Origin: Saccharothrix luteola
GTDB lineage: Bacteria; Actinomycetota; Actinomycetes; Mycobacteriales; Pseudonocardiaceae
Assembly (NCBI RefSeq): GCF_020859565.1
Contig: NZ_JAJHUO010000002.1
Span: forward strand, 124,001 to 188,000
DNA length: 64,000 bases
Direction of reading: 5' to 3'
This document shows, in pieces, positions 49,130-58,423 of the stretch (within the stretch, counting starts at the first letter, position 1; each line of letters begins with the position of its first letter). The notes below the pieces were generated by a model. It was not told the DNA's origin. It did not search any database and saw nothing but the letters and a program-made list of their open reading frames with translations. A program made the translations under genes and the position numbers.

Positions 49130-50134
49130 TCAGGGTTCGGTGGTCGACGGCGCGCCGCGGTTGCGGCGGTAGTCGGTGGGTCGCTGGCCGGCTTCCCGCA
49201 GGAACGCGTTGTTGAACCCGCGCGAGGTGCCGAACCCGCACAACCGGGAGACCTGCGCGATGGTCAGGTCGTCCCGCCTGCCGTCGCCGAGGATCTCCTG
49301 GGCGCGCGCGATGCGCATCCGGCGGAGCACCGTCATGGGCGGCGTCCCGTCGTCGAAGAGCTGGAACAGGCTGCGCCGCGAGATGTTCAGGGCCGCCGCC
49401 ACGTCCTCCGCGCTGAGGTCGGTGCGCGAGAGGTTCTCCCGCATGACGGCCAGCGCCCGCCCTCGGAGCGCGGGCCCGGTCTCCGTCAGCTCGACGTCGT
49501 CGCCCAGCGCGCTGCGCACCAGCAGCTCGACCAGGCTGACCAGGAACGGCCCGGCCGCCGGGGTCGCGCACCGCGGTGTGTGCAGGATCCTGGTCGCGGA
49601 CTGGACGAACAGGTCCACCAGGTCCCGGTCGACGGGCAGCGGCGAGAACATCGCGCGCCGGAGCACCTCGGCGTCCACGGTCAGCCGCGACGAGTCGATG
49701 TCCACGATCAGCTGCCGGTCCGGCTTGTCCCACAGGACGCGCCGCGGCTCGTCGTGGAACTGGAGGTAGAGCGAGCCGGGACCGATCTCGTGCGCGGAGT
49801 CCCGCGCGTCGATCCGCGCCCCGTTGCTGCCCGAGAGGATGAGCTGCACGCGCCCGCTGTCGATGCCGTCCGCCCGGCTGCGATCGACCAGGAACGCCCC
49901 CGCGTCCATCCGGCCGGCCACCACGCCCGCCTCGCCGACCCAGTGCCCGGTGTAATCGGCCTGGAAACTCGGCTCGGCCACAATCAACGGCATCCCGCTC
50001 TTGCCGTACCGCGTGCTCTCGGTCAGCTCATTCCAATAGTCGAGCCGCTCGACCGGATCCACGTTCCGGTTGTGAATCCTGATGAATCTTGAACGCTCCG
50101 CCGGGACCTGCCCCCCAGAAGCTCCCTCGCGCAT
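49130..50134 (-). CDS. AraC family transcriptional regulator
   Basis: This 334-residue protein has an N-terminal AraC-binding-like domain (FQADYTGHWVGEAGVVAGRM, IGPGSLYLQFHDEPRRVLW) and a C-terminal double helix-turn-helix (LSAEDVAAALNISRRSLFQL, TIAQVSRLCGFGTSRGFNNA). ATG 50134. It points away from the polyketide genes, separated by a 439-bp gap, and may activate them. A direct role in the cluster is plausible but unproven. Confidence 0.87.
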   Translation of the reverse strand: MREGASGGQVPAERSRFIRIHNRNVDPVERLDYWNELTESTRYGKSGMPLIVAEPSFQADYTGHWVGEAGVVAGRMDAGAFLVDRSRADGIDSGRVQLILSGSNGARIDARDSAHEIGPGSLYLQFHDEPRRVLWDKPDRQLIVDIDSSRLTVDAEVLRRAMFSPLPVDRDLVDLFVQSATRILHTPRCATPAAGPFLVSLVELLVRSALGDDVELTETGPALRGRALAVMRENLSRTDLSAEDVAAALNISRRSLFQLFDDGTPPMTVLRRMRIARAQEILGDGRRDDLTIAQVSRLCGFGTSRGFNNAFLREAGQRPTDYRRNRGAPSTTEP

Positions 50135-50573
50135 TGGTACCTCCCCGCACCAGTGTCGCAGTGGTCGTCGGACCAGGTCATCGTAGCCAAGAACGCCGTC
50201 GAGCGCGGGTGAATCGCGAGAACTGCGGCAAGATCGGTTTTCGGTGCGCCACGGCGTCGTGGCCTGCGGGATGTGGCAGATAATGAGAATTATTCAGAAC
50301 AGCCGGTGGTCGCACTTCGCGTGGTGGTCGACAAAGATCGCCACTTCCTCGGTCGGGCACGCGTGCGCGTGCCGGTACGGGCCTCCGACCTGCGTCGACT
50401 CTCTCCAGTGCCCGGGACCCGATACGCGAGGTGAACAGGAGTGCAGGATTGGCGAACTCCAGTGCAAGACGATTGCCGCCGCCGCGAACCGCGCCATAAC
50501 GTCGCCGACAACATTGACGAGCCGAACCTCCGGCTTACCGCCATGAACGACCGACGACCGAATCCGGTGGCAC
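50135..50573. other. Intergenic region between AraC and the first polyketide-cluster gene
   Basis: No convincing gene lies in these 439 bp. It has an AT-rich island with a Fur-like box (50279-50295) and lower GC overall than its flanks, as expected for a divergent control region. Short open frames on both strands lack ribosome sites and have unusual composition. Confidence 0.5.
50279..50295. promoter_or_regulatory. Fur-family-like box
   Basis: GATAATGAGAATTATTC has a core inverted repeat (ATAAT-GAGA-ATTAT) and two GATAAT-type hexamers (GATAAT, GAGAAT), as in Fur or Zur sites. It is a striking AT-rich word in a 70% GC region. It could instead be an extended promoter. No metal gene is next to it. 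Confidence 0.3.
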
Positions 50574-51032
50574 ATGACGACCTTGAAAATGATCCGACCG
50601 CCCGCTCGGGCGGAGGTGGCGCTGCACGAGGAACTGTCCCGGTTCTACGTGAACCACATGGCTGCGCTCGACCGGGGCGACACGGCCGCGTTCGCCGCGG
50701 ATTTCGTGCCTGAAGCGACCTTCGCGGCGAGCGGATTCGACCGACTCGTGCACGGGCGCGACGAGATCGAGGCGGCGGCCGCGGCCGGCGTCGAGCAGCG
50801 GGCCCGGGACGGCATCACCCACCGGCACCTGGTGTCGATGCTGCGGGTCGTGCCGCGCACCGCCACGCTGGCGCGGGCGAGCAGCTACGTCCTCGTCGTC
50901 GAGAGCGGCACGGGCACACCGCCCGTCATCTACGCCAGCACGCTCTGCGAGGACGTCCTGGTGCGGCGCGACGACCGCTGGCAGGTCCGGGCCCGCAAGG
51001 TGACCCGCGACGACAAGCCGTGGCGGTCGTGA
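50574..51032 (+). CDS. NTF2-like (SnoaL-like) protein of the polyketide cluster
   Basis: This 152-residue protein has an NTF2-like cone fold: helix LHEELSRFYVNHMAALDRGD, AFAADFVPEATF, and a beta sheet to RRDDRWQVRARKVTRDD. Homologues in aromatic polyketide clusters are cyclases, isomerases or hydroxylases of the SnoaL type, others are uncharacterised helpers. It overlaps a second NTF2-like gene (TGATG), so the pair may form a heterodimer. ATG 50574 is used; the ribosome site is weak. Confidence 0.75.
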   Translation: MTTLKMIRPPARAEVALHEELSRFYVNHMAALDRGDTAAFAADFVPEATFAASGFDRLVHGRDEIEAAAAAGVEQRARDGITHRHLVSMLRVVPRTATLARASSYVLVVESGTGTPPVIYASTLCEDVLVRRDDRWQVRARKVTRDDKPWRS

Positions 51033-51433
51033 TGGGCGGGGACGACCGGACCGCGGTCGAGCAGTTCTACGCCGACCAGGTCCACGCGCTCGACCGCGGT
51101 GACTTCGACGCCTACGGCGACACGTTCGACGCGGACGCGGAGTTCGTGATCGACGGTCTGCGGACGCTGCGGGGACGTGCCCGGATCGTCGAGCACAGCC
51201 AGGTCCTGCGGGACGCCAGGTCCGCGCGCGGCGCGGTCCAGCGGCACTTCATGGCGAACTGCGCGATCACGTCGACCGGTGACGACATCCGGGTGCGGGG
51301 CACGGTGCTGGCGGTGGAGTCCGTCGTGGGCCAGGGCTCGCGCATCACCGGGGTGATCGAGTTCGCGGACCTGCTCCGGGTCCAGGGGATCGCGGGACAC
51401 CGGGTCGTGTCGCGGACCGCGAAACCGAACTGA
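51032..51433 (+). CDS. Second NTF2-like (SnoaL-like) protein
   Basis: This 133-residue protein has the same fold as the previous one ([47 protein letters not shown]), and the two share the spacing of their N-terminal motif. ATG 51032 overlaps the previous stop; a GTG at 51029 would add one residue. It is followed by the KS-alpha gene. A cyclase or accessory role in the polyketide pathway is inferred. Confidence 0.75.
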   Translation: MGGDDRTAVEQFYADQVHALDRGDFDAYGDTFDADAEFVIDGLRTLRGRARIVEHSQVLRDARSARGAVQRHFMANCAITSTGDDIRVRGTVLAVESVVGQGSRITGVIEFADLLRVQGIAGHRVVSRTAKPN

Positions 51434-51470
51434 CCAATCGTTGATCTCGAGGGGGGACGTGGGGTTGAGC

Positions 51471-52742
51471 ATGAGGGGCAATCGAAGGGTCGTGGTGTCC
51501 GGCATCGGTGTCGTGGCGCCCGGCGCACCGGGGCGGAAGAACTTCTGGAACCTGATCTCCGAGGGGCGCACCGCCACCCGGATCATGACGTTGGTCGATC
51601 CGACGCCGTTCCGGTCGCGGGTCGCGGCCGAGGTCGACTTCGACCCGGCGTCGTGCGGCCTGAGCGCCGCCGAGGTGGCGCGGCTGGACCGGGTCGGCCA
51701 GTTCGCGCTGGTCGCCCTGAGGGAGGCGGTCGAGGACAGCGGGATCGACCTGGGCCAGGGCGATCCGGGGCGGACCGGCGTCGTGATCGGGACCGCGGTC
51801 GGGTCGACACCGGCCCTGGAGTCCGAGTACGTGCGGATGAGCGGGCACGGCAGCGCCTGGGAAGTGGACGAGTCCAAGGCGAGCCCGCACTACTACGACT
51901 ACTACATCCCCAGCTCCATCGCCGCCGAGCTGGCCGTCGAGGTCGGCGCGGAAGGGCCGGTCTCGGTGGTGTCCAGCGGGTGCACCTCCGGGCTCGACGC
52001 CGTGGCGCACGCGGTCGAGCTCGTGCGGGAGGGGACGATCGACCGGGCCGTGTGCGGCGCGTCCGACGCGCCGATCTCGCCCATCACGATCGCCTGCTTC
52101 GACGCGATCAAGGCCACGACCCCGCGGTTCGACGAGCCGGAACGGGCGTTGCGGCCCTTCGACAAGAGCCGCAACGGGTTCGTGCTCGGCGAGGGCGCGG
52201 CGATGTTCGTCATCGAGGAGCTGGAGTCGGCCCGCCGGCGAGGAGCGCCGATCTACGGCGAGCTGTCGGGCTTCGCGAGCCGGTGCAACGCCTACCACAT
52301 GACCGGGTTGCGCCCGGACGGCGTGGAGATGGCGGCCGCGATCACCGCGGCCCTGGCCCAGGCGGGTCTCGCGCCCACCGACATCGGGTACGTCAACGCG
52401 CACGGATCGGGCACCAAGCAGAACGACCGGCACGAGACCGCCGCGTTCAAGCTCGCGCTCGGCGAGCACGCCTACCGCACCCCGGTCAGCTCGATCAAGT
52501 CGATGGTCGGCCACTCGCTGGGCGCGATCGGCTCCATCGAGATCGCGGCCTGCCTGCTGGCCTTGCGGCACCGGCTGCTGCCGCCCACCGCCAACTGGAC
52601 CGAGCGCGACCCCGAGTGCGACCTCGACTACATCCCGGTCCACGCCCGGGAAGCGGCCCCGGAGCACGTGCTCAGCGTGGGCAGCGGGTTCGGCGGGTTC
52701 CAGAGCGCGATGATCATCTCGAAGGCGGGTGCGACGCGATGA
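51471..52742 (+). CDS. Type II polyketide ketosynthase alpha subunit (KS-alpha)
   Basis: This 423-residue condensing enzyme has active-site Cys171 in SSGCTSG, His311 in NAHGSGT, Lys343 and His348 ([15 protein letters not shown]). It should elongate a poly-beta-ketone on the ACP with malonyl units together with the chain length factor. ATG 51471 gives the family-usual length; TTG/GTG codons upstream are possible starts near the GAGGGGGG site (51449-51456). Its stop overlaps the chain length factor ATG. Confidence 0.93.
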   Translation: MRGNRRVVVSGIGVVAPGAPGRKNFWNLISEGRTATRIMTLVDPTPFRSRVAAEVDFDPASCGLSAAEVARLDRVGQFALVALREAVEDSGIDLGQGDPGRTGVVIGTAVGSTPALESEYVRMSGHGSAWEVDESKASPHYYDYYIPSSIAAELAVEVGAEGPVSVVSSGCTSGLDAVAHAVELVREGTIDRAVCGASDAPISPITIACFDAIKATTPRFDEPERALRPFDKSRNGFVLGEGAAMFVIEELESARRRGAPIYGELSGFASRCNAYHMTGLRPDGVEMAAAITAALAQAGLAPTDIGYVNAHGSGTKQNDRHETAAFKLALGEHAYRTPVSSIKSMVGHSLGAIGSIEIAACLLALRHRLLPPTANWTERDPECDLDYIPVHAREAAPEHVLSVGSGFGGFQSAMIISKAGATR

Positions 52743-53953
52743 GACCGCACATCACGGGCCTGGGCGTCATCACGCCGTTCGGCATCGGCGTCGACCCGTA
52801 CTGGGCCGCGCTGCTGGAGTCGGCGAACGCGATCGGCCCGATCACCCGGTTCGACGGCGGCAAGTACGCCACCGGGATCGCCGGGGAGCACTCGGGGTTC
52901 GACCCGAGGGACCACCTGCCCGTCCGGCTGCTGCCGCAGACCGACCGCGTCACCCAGTTCGCGCTGATCGCCACCCGCGACGCGCTCGACGACGCCGCGA
53001 TCCCGGACGGCACCTACCCCGAGCACGCCTCGGCGGTGGTGACCGCGAACAACGGCGGCGGGTTCGAGTTCGCGCAGAAGGAGATGCAGGCGCTGTGGTC
53101 GCAGGGCCCGGCCCACGTCAGCGCGTACCAGTCGTTCGCCTGGTTCTACGCGGTCAACACCGGCCAGATCTCCATCCGGCACAACCTGCGGGGAGCCGCC
53201 CGCGCGCTGGTCACCGACGACACCGGTGGCATGGAGGCGATCGGCCAGGCACGACGGCAGCTGCGGCACGACTGCGAGCTCGTGCTCGCCGGCGCCGTGG
53301 ACACCAACCTCTGCCCGTGGGGCTGGTCGGCCTACACCAGCGCCGGGCTCATGGCGACCGACCCCGACCCGCGCACCGCGTACCGGCCGTTCTCGCCGCA
53401 CGCCGACGGCTTCGTGTCCGGCGAGGGCGGGGCGATCATGACCGTGGAACGACCCGATCGCGCCGGTTCGCGCGCGGCCTACGCCGAGATCGCGGGCTTC
53501 GCGTCCACGTTCGACGGCGTGGCGCGGGACGGCCGCGGCCTGGAGCGCGCGATCCGCGTCGCGCTGCGGGACGCCGAGGTGGACCCGGGCGACGTCGACG
53601 CGGTGTTCGCCGACGGGTTCGGCACCCGCGACATGGACGACCGCGAAGCGCGGGCGATCAACGCCGTGTTCGGCCCGGGAGGCGTCCCGGTGACCGTGCC
53701 GAAGACCGGCATCGGCCGGCTCGGCTGCGCGGGCAGCGCGCTCGACGTCGCGACGGCGTGCCTGGCGATCGCCAGGCAGGTCGTCCCGCCCACACCGCGC
53801 TACCAGCTCTCCGACGCGGCGAGCGCGCTGCACGTCGTCGACCACCCGGCCCCGGGCCGGGTCCGCACGGTCCTGGTGCTCGCCAGGGGCCGCGGCGGCT
53901 TCAACTCGGCGATGGTGCTGACGAAGCCGCACACCGAACTCGACTCCGACTGA
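52739..53953 (+). CDS. Type II polyketide chain length factor (KS-beta)
   Basis: This 404-residue KS homologue lacks the active-site Cys; the corresponding segment reads [10 protein letters not shown]. Asp161 stands where chain length factors usually have Gln161, the residue linked to malonyl-ACP decarboxylation and priming. By position the gating residues are Phe109, Ala112 and Met116 ([11 protein letters not shown]). These are less bulky than in the octaketide actinorhodin enzyme and may allow a longer chain. It forms a heterodimer with KS-alpha. The ATG overlaps the KS-alpha stop. Confidence 0.9.
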   Translation: MRPHITGLGVITPFGIGVDPYWAALLESANAIGPITRFDGGKYATGIAGEHSGFDPRDHLPVRLLPQTDRVTQFALIATRDALDDAAIPDGTYPEHASAVVTANNGGGFEFAQKEMQALWSQGPAHVSAYQSFAWFYAVNTGQISIRHNLRGAARALVTDDTGGMEAIGQARRQLRHDCELVLAGAVDTNLCPWGWSAYTSAGLMATDPDPRTAYRPFSPHADGFVSGEGGAIMTVERPDRAGSRAAYAEIAGFASTFDGVARDGRGLERAIRVALRDAEVDPGDVDAVFADGFGTRDMDDREARAINAVFGPGGVPVTVPKTGIGRLGCAGSALDVATACLAIARQVVPPTPRYQLSDAASALHVVDHPAPGRVRTVLVLARGRGGFNSAMVLTKPHTELDSD

Positions 53954-53964
53954 GGGAGAACGCC

Positions 53965-54213
53965 ATGAACATCCACACCCTGACCGCGGTGCTCCGCAAG
54001 GTGGCGGGCGAGGACGAGACCCTCGACCTCGCGACCGACGTCAACCCGGACACCTCGTTCGACGACATCGGCTTCGACTCCATCGCGCTGCTGGAGGTGC
54101 TGAACCTCCTCAAGCGCGAGCACGGGGTCCAGCTCGACGACGACGTCCTGGAACACGCCAAGACCCCGGCCGCCCTGCTCGACGTGATCGAGGAGGAGCG
54201 CGATGCTGCCTGA
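53965..54213 (+). CDS. Acyl carrier protein of the type II polyketide synthase
   Basis: This 82-residue acidic protein has the phosphopantetheine site Ser39 in GFDSIALLE. ATG 53965 follows GAGGGAGA. It carries the growing chain between KS, ketoreductase and cyclases. The ketoreductase gene starts inside its last codons (11-bp overlap). Confidence 0.93.
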   Translation: MNIHTLTAVLRKVAGEDETLDLATDVNPDTSFDDIGFDSIALLEVLNLLKREHGVQLDDDVLEHAKTPAALLDVIEEERDAA

Positions 54214-54997
54214 GCACACCACCGACGACCGGGTCGCGCTGATCTCCGGCGGCACGAGCGGGATCGGCCTGGCGATCGCCAAGCGGCTGGGCGCCGCCGG
54301 CTACCGGGTGTTCCTCGGCGCCCGGGACTCGCGGCGGGTCAAGGAGACCGTCGCGGACCTCGCCGAGCTCGGCATCACCGCCGACGGGCAGTCGTGCGAC
54401 GTGCGGCACGAGTCGCAGGTCGAGTCCTTCGTGGCCGCGGGCGTGGCGGCGTTCGGGCCGGTCACGACCCTGGTGAACAACGCGGGCATCCCGGGCGGCG
54501 GCGTCACCAGCGGCCTGTCGACCGAGTTGTGGGACAACGTCGTCAACACCAACCTGCGCAGCGTCTTCCTGATGTCGCGGCACGTGCTGACGACCGGCGG
54601 GATGACCACGCGCGCAGCCGCCCAGATCATCAACATCGCCTCGACGGGCGGCAAGCAGGGCGTCGTCCTGGGCGCGCCCTACAGCGCCTCGAAGCACGGC
54701 GTGGTGGGCTTCACCAAGGCCCTGGGCCTGGAGCTGGCCGGCACCGGCATCACCGTCAACGCCGTGTGCCCCGGCTACGTCGAAACCCCGATGGCGCAGC
54801 ACGTCCGGGAGAACTACGCCCGGATCTGGGACGTGTCCGCGGCCGACGTCCTGACCAAGTTCGAGGCCAAGATCCCGCTCGGCCGCTACAGCACGCCCGA
54901 CGAGGTCGCGGGCCTCGTCGAGTACCTCACCACCCCACTGGCCGCCTCCATCACCGCCCAGGCGCTCAACGTCTGCGGCGGGTTGGGCAACTACTGA
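54203..54997 (+). CDS. ActIII-like polyketide ketoreductase (SDR)
   Basis: This 264-residue SDR has the cofactor motif GGTSGIG, the catalytic Ser147 (IASTGGKQG), Tyr160 and Lys164 (YSASK), and the PGG motif (residues 97-99) tied to stereocontrol in the actinorhodin enzyme. Its C-terminus ALNVCGGLGNY matches ActIII-type enzymes. It should reduce the C-9 ketone of the nascent polyketide, which steers first-ring closure and points to a reduced aromatic scaffold. Confidence 0.93.
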   Translation: MLPEHTTDDRVALISGGTSGIGLAIAKRLGAAGYRVFLGARDSRRVKETVADLAELGITADGQSCDVRHESQVESFVAAGVAAFGPVTTLVNNAGIPGGGVTSGLSTELWDNVVNTNLRSVFLMSRHVLTTGGMTTRAAAQIINIASTGGKQGVVLGAPYSASKHGVVGFTKALGLELAGTGITVNAVCPGYVETPMAQHVRENYARIWDVSAADVLTKFEAKIPLGRYSTPDEVAGLVEYLTTPLAASITAQALNVCGGLGNY

Positions 54998-55011
54998 CGC
55001 GAGGGCACGCA

Positions 55012-55914
55012 ATGGACACCACGCACGACATCAGGATCGACGCCGGTCCCCGCGAGGTCTACGCCCTGCTCGCCCACGCCGAGCGCTGGCCCGAGCTGTT
55101 CGAGCCGACCATCCAGGTCACGCACGTCGAGCACCGCGGCACGACGGAGACCTTCCGGATCTGGGCGAGCGCGGGCGATGAGGTGAAATCGTGGACCTCG
55201 GTGCGCGAGCTCGACCCCGGGTCGAACCGGATCACCTTCCGCCAGGCGGTGCCCGCGCCGCCGATCGCGTCGATGAGCGGCACCTGGGTCGTCGAGGAGG
55301 ACGGCCCCGGGCGGACCCACCTCCGGCTGCTGCACACGTTCTCGGCGGTCGACGACGACCCGGAGGCGCTCGCCTGGATCGAGAAGGTCACCGACGAGAA
55401 CAGCCGGACCGAACTGGCCAACGTCAAGGCCGTCGCCGAGCGGGGGACGGGCGAGGTCCGGACGTTCGCCGACTCGGTCCGGATCGCCGCCGGGGCCGAG
55501 GCGGTGCACGCGTTCCTCTGGGAGGCCGAGCACTGGACCGACCGGCTGCCGCACGTCGCGGCCGTGCGGCTGGACGACTACGGCACGCAGGACGTCCAGT
55601 CGCTGCGGATGACGACCCTGTCGAAGGTGGGCGAGCACGAGACGATGTCCATCCGGATCACCGAGGGCACCAGCCGCATCGGCTACAAGCAGCTCGACCT
55701 GCCGCCGCTGCTCGACCTGCACCTGGGCAGCTGGACCATCCGGGCCGGGCAGGGCGAGACCGTGCTCACCTCCGAGCACACGATCCGGCTGCGGCCGGAG
55801 GTCGCCGGGGACCGGGCGAGCACCGCGGCGAACCTGGCCAAGGCGCGCGACGCGCTCAGCGCCAACAGCATGGCCACGATGCTGATCGCGAAGTCGCTGC
55901 TGGAGGGGGTCTGA
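55012..55914 (+). CDS. Didomain polyketide aromatase/cyclase
   Basis: This 300-residue protein has two tandem START/Bet v1-like domains. Each starts with a conserved pattern: AGPREVYALLAHAERWPELF (about 12-31) and AGAEAVHAFLWEAEHWTDRL (about 162-181). Didomain ARO/CYCs of the ActVII type aromatise the first ring of C-9-reduced polyketides, consistent with the ActIII-like ketoreductase encoded upstream. ATG 55012. The next gene starts two bases after its stop. Confidence 0.92.
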   Translation: MDTTHDIRIDAGPREVYALLAHAERWPELFEPTIQVTHVEHRGTTETFRIWASAGDEVKSWTSVRELDPGSNRITFRQAVPAPPIASMSGTWVVEEDGPGRTHLRLLHTFSAVDDDPEALAWIEKVTDENSRTELANVKAVAERGTGEVRTFADSVRIAAGAEAVHAFLWEAEHWTDRLPHVAAVRLDDYGTQDVQSLRMTTLSKVGEHETMSIRITEGTSRIGYKQLDLPPLLDLHLGSWTIRAGQGETVLTSEHTIRLRPEVAGDRASTAANLAKARDALSANSMATMLIAKSLLEGV

Positions 55915-55916
55915 CC

Positions 55917-56843
55917 GTGTCACGCGTGCGGATCGACCTGCCACCCGCGCCGACGCCGGTGGAGCTCGCGCCGGGGGTGTTCGCCTACCTCCAGGAGCAC
56001 GGCGGCTGGTGCGTCAACAACTGCGGTGTCCTCGTGGGGGCGGAGGGCACCACGGTGATCGACACGTGCGCCACCCGGGACCGGACCGAGGCGCAGCTCG
56101 CCGCGGTCCGGGCCCTGGCCCCGCAGCCGATCGACCACCTGGTCATCACGCACTTCCACGGTGACCACGTCTTCGGCGGTTGCCGCTTCCCGACGGGCAC
56201 GAAGGTGGTCGCGCACGTGGAGGCGGGCCGGGAGATGGCCGCGAGCGGCCTGGGGCTGACCGGACTGTGGCCGGACGTCCGGTGGGGTGAGCCGGCGGTG
56301 CGGCTGCCCGACATCACCTACGAGGACCGGCTCGTCCTGCACGACGGCCGCCGCACGGTCGAGCTGATCCACGTCGGGCCGGCGCACACCCGCGGCGACA
56401 CGGTCGTGTGGCTGCCGGAGCAACGCGTGCTGTTCGCCGGTGACGTGATCATGTCGGGCCGCACCCCGTTCCTGCTGATGGGGTCCGTGTCCGGGATGCG
56501 CGCCGCGGTCGGGGCGCTGCGGGACCTGCGGCCCAGGGTGGTCGTGCCGGGCCACGGACCGGTCGGCGGCCCCGGGCTGCTGGACGACACCGAGCGGTAC
56601 CTGGACTGGCTGGACGGGGTCGCGAGGCAGGGGCGGCGCGACGGCCTGACCCCCGCCGCGGTCGCCGAGCGGGCGGACCCGGACGAGTTCGCCCGGTGGG
56701 GCGAGCCGGAACGGCTGGTCGCGAACCTGCACCGCGCGTACGCCGAGCTCGACGGCGCCGCGCCGGGCGCGCCGATGGACGTCGTCGCGGTGTTCGCGGA
56801 GATGGTCGCGCTCAACGGCGGGTTGCCGGAGTGCTTGGCATGA
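55917..56843 (+). CDS. Metallo-beta-lactamase-fold cyclase/thioesterase (ActIV-like)
   Basis: This 308-residue protein has the MBL metal motif THFHGDH (His79, His81, Asp83, His84), a downstream His in GPAHTRGDT, Asp in FAGDV and His in PGHGP. In aromatic polyketide clusters MBL proteins such as ActIV close the second ring and release the chain from the ACP. The start GTG 55917 lies two bases after the aromatase stop. A general thioesterase or lactonase is the alternative. Confidence 0.85.
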   Translation: MSRVRIDLPPAPTPVELAPGVFAYLQEHGGWCVNNCGVLVGAEGTTVIDTCATRDRTEAQLAAVRALAPQPIDHLVITHFHGDHVFGGCRFPTGTKVVAHVEAGREMAASGLGLTGLWPDVRWGEPAVRLPDITYEDRLVLHDGRRTVELIHVGPAHTRGDTVVWLPEQRVLFAGDVIMSGRTPFLLMGSVSGMRAAVGALRDLRPRVVVPGHGPVGGPGLLDDTERYLDWLDGVARQGRRDGLTPAAVAERADPDEFARWGEPERLVANLHRAYAELDGAAPGAPMDVVAVFAEMVALNGGLPECLA

Positions 56844-56856
56844 GGACGAACGGGTG

Positions 56857-58398
56857 ATGGGGGACGTCATGGACGACACGATGCGTTGGCCGGCCGCCGG
56901 GCGGTCCTGGGTGGCGGCCGAGCCGCTGCCCGACCCGCGACCGGCCGCCGTGGACACCTTGCTGACCGAGGCCGTCCGCGCCGGTGCCGCCCGGCCGGCG
57001 GTGCAGGTCGGTGCCGACACCCTGACCTTCCGGGACTGGGACGTCGTGGCGTCCTCGGTGGCCAGGGCGCTGGGCGCGACCGCGCCGGGTCGCGGTGTGG
57101 TCGGTCTGGTGGCCGACCTCGACCCGGTGTTCCCGGCCTACTACTACGGGGCGATCCGCAGCGGCAACGTCGTTGCGCCGATCAACCCGCTGCTGCCCGC
57201 GCCGGCCGTGGCCCACGTGCTGCGGCTGGCGATGCCCTCGGCGGTGCTGGTCGCCGAGGCCGGGCTGGACGCCCTGCGCGCCAAGCTGGCCGAGCAGGGG
57301 CTGCTCGACCTGGTCCAGGAGGAGGTCCGGGTCGACTTCGGCCGGCTGCTCCGGCTGCGGGCCGGCGCGGCGCCCGCGCTGCCGGACGACACCGCCGCGC
57401 TGATGTTCACCAGCGGGTCGACCGGTCGGGCGAAGGCGGTCGCCTACAGCCACCGCAACGTCCTGACCAACGCCGCCCAACTCGCCGACGCCCACGGGCT
57501 CGCCGCCTCGGGCGGGCTCGCGCACAGCAGGCCGATCTTCTACCCGATGCACATGAACGCGTCGGTGCTGGCCGGCGTCCGGCAGGTCCTGGTCGGTCAT
57601 CGCCGGGTGCTCGACTCGGTGCTCGCCGCCGACGAGGCGCGGGCGACCCACCTGTACTCCCTGCCCGTGCGGCTGGAGCAGCTGGCGGCCGACCCGGCGT
57701 TCGGCTCGGCGCGGGTCCGGCACCTGCGCATGGTCGGCTCCGGCAGCACCGCGTTGTCGGAGAAGGCGGCCACCCGGATCGGCGCCACGCTCGGCATCCC
57801 GTGCCGGCAGGGCTACGGGCTGTCAGAGACCACGTCGCTGGTCAGCACGGAACGCGCCGGCCACGACCGGGTCGGCTCGGTGGGCGCGCCCGTGCGGGAC
57901 GTCGCGGTCCGGATCGCCGCGCTGGACGACCCGACCGCGCAGCCCGCGCCGATCGGGGTGGCCGGGCAGGTCTGGGTCTCGGGCCCGATCGTCATGCAGG
58001 GCTACCTGGACGGCTCGGGCGTGATCCCCGTGAGGCCCGGTTGGTTCCCGACCGGCGACTACGGCACGGTGTCCGCGGACGGCCTGCTGACCGTGATCGA
58101 CCGCATCGGAGACCTGGTCCGCAAGGGCGGCGAGGTCATCTCGCCGTCGTCGGTCCGCCGGGCGCTCGAAGCCCACCCGGACGTGGCGGAGTGCGCGGTG
58201 GTGGGCGTGCCCGCGACCGACGGCGCCCCGGCCCGGCTCGCCGGGTTCGTCCGGACCACCGCCGACACCGCACCGGACCTGCCCACCGCGGACCTGGACG
58301 TCCTGACGGTGGTGGAGTCCCTGCCCCGCCTGGCCAACGGCAAGGTCGACAAGGCGGCGCTCGTCGCACTCGCACAGCAGAAACGGCTGCCCGCCTGA
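56857..58398 (+). CDS. Acyl-CoA ligase (AMP-forming, ANL superfamily)
   Basis: This 513-residue protein has the phosphate-binding motif MFTSGSTGRAKAVAYSH, the YGLSETT motif, the adenine-binding Asp in GDYG and the C-terminal catalytic Lys in NGKVDKAAL. It should activate a carboxylic acid as an acyl-adenylate and load CoA or an ACP. In this cluster it could supply a non-acetate starter or reactivate a shunt acid. The acid is not predictable here. ATG 56857 is used; GTG 56854 and ATG 56869 are alternatives. Confidence 0.85.
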   Translation: MGDVMDDTMRWPAAGRSWVAAEPLPDPRPAAVDTLLTEAVRAGAARPAVQVGADTLTFRDWDVVASSVARALGATAPGRGVVGLVADLDPVFPAYYYGAIRSGNVVAPINPLLPAPAVAHVLRLAMPSAVLVAEAGLDALRAKLAEQGLLDLVQEEVRVDFGRLLRLRAGAAPALPDDTAALMFTSGSTGRAKAVAYSHRNVLTNAAQLADAHGLAASGGLAHSRPIFYPMHMNASVLAGVRQVLVGHRRVLDSVLAADEARATHLYSLPVRLEQLAADPAFGSARVRHLRMVGSGSTALSEKAATRIGATLGIPCRQGYGLSETTSLVSTERAGHDRVGSVGAPVRDVAVRIAALDDPTAQPAPIGVAGQVWVSGPIVMQGYLDGSGVIPVRPGWFPTGDYGTVSADGLLTVIDRIGDLVRKGGEVISPSSVRRALEAHPDVAECAVVGVPATDGAPARLAGFVRTTADTAPDLPTADLDVLTVVESLPRLANGKVDKAALVALAQQKRLPA

Positions 58399-58423
58399 CG
58401 GCGCGCACCAAGAGGGGGGACAC

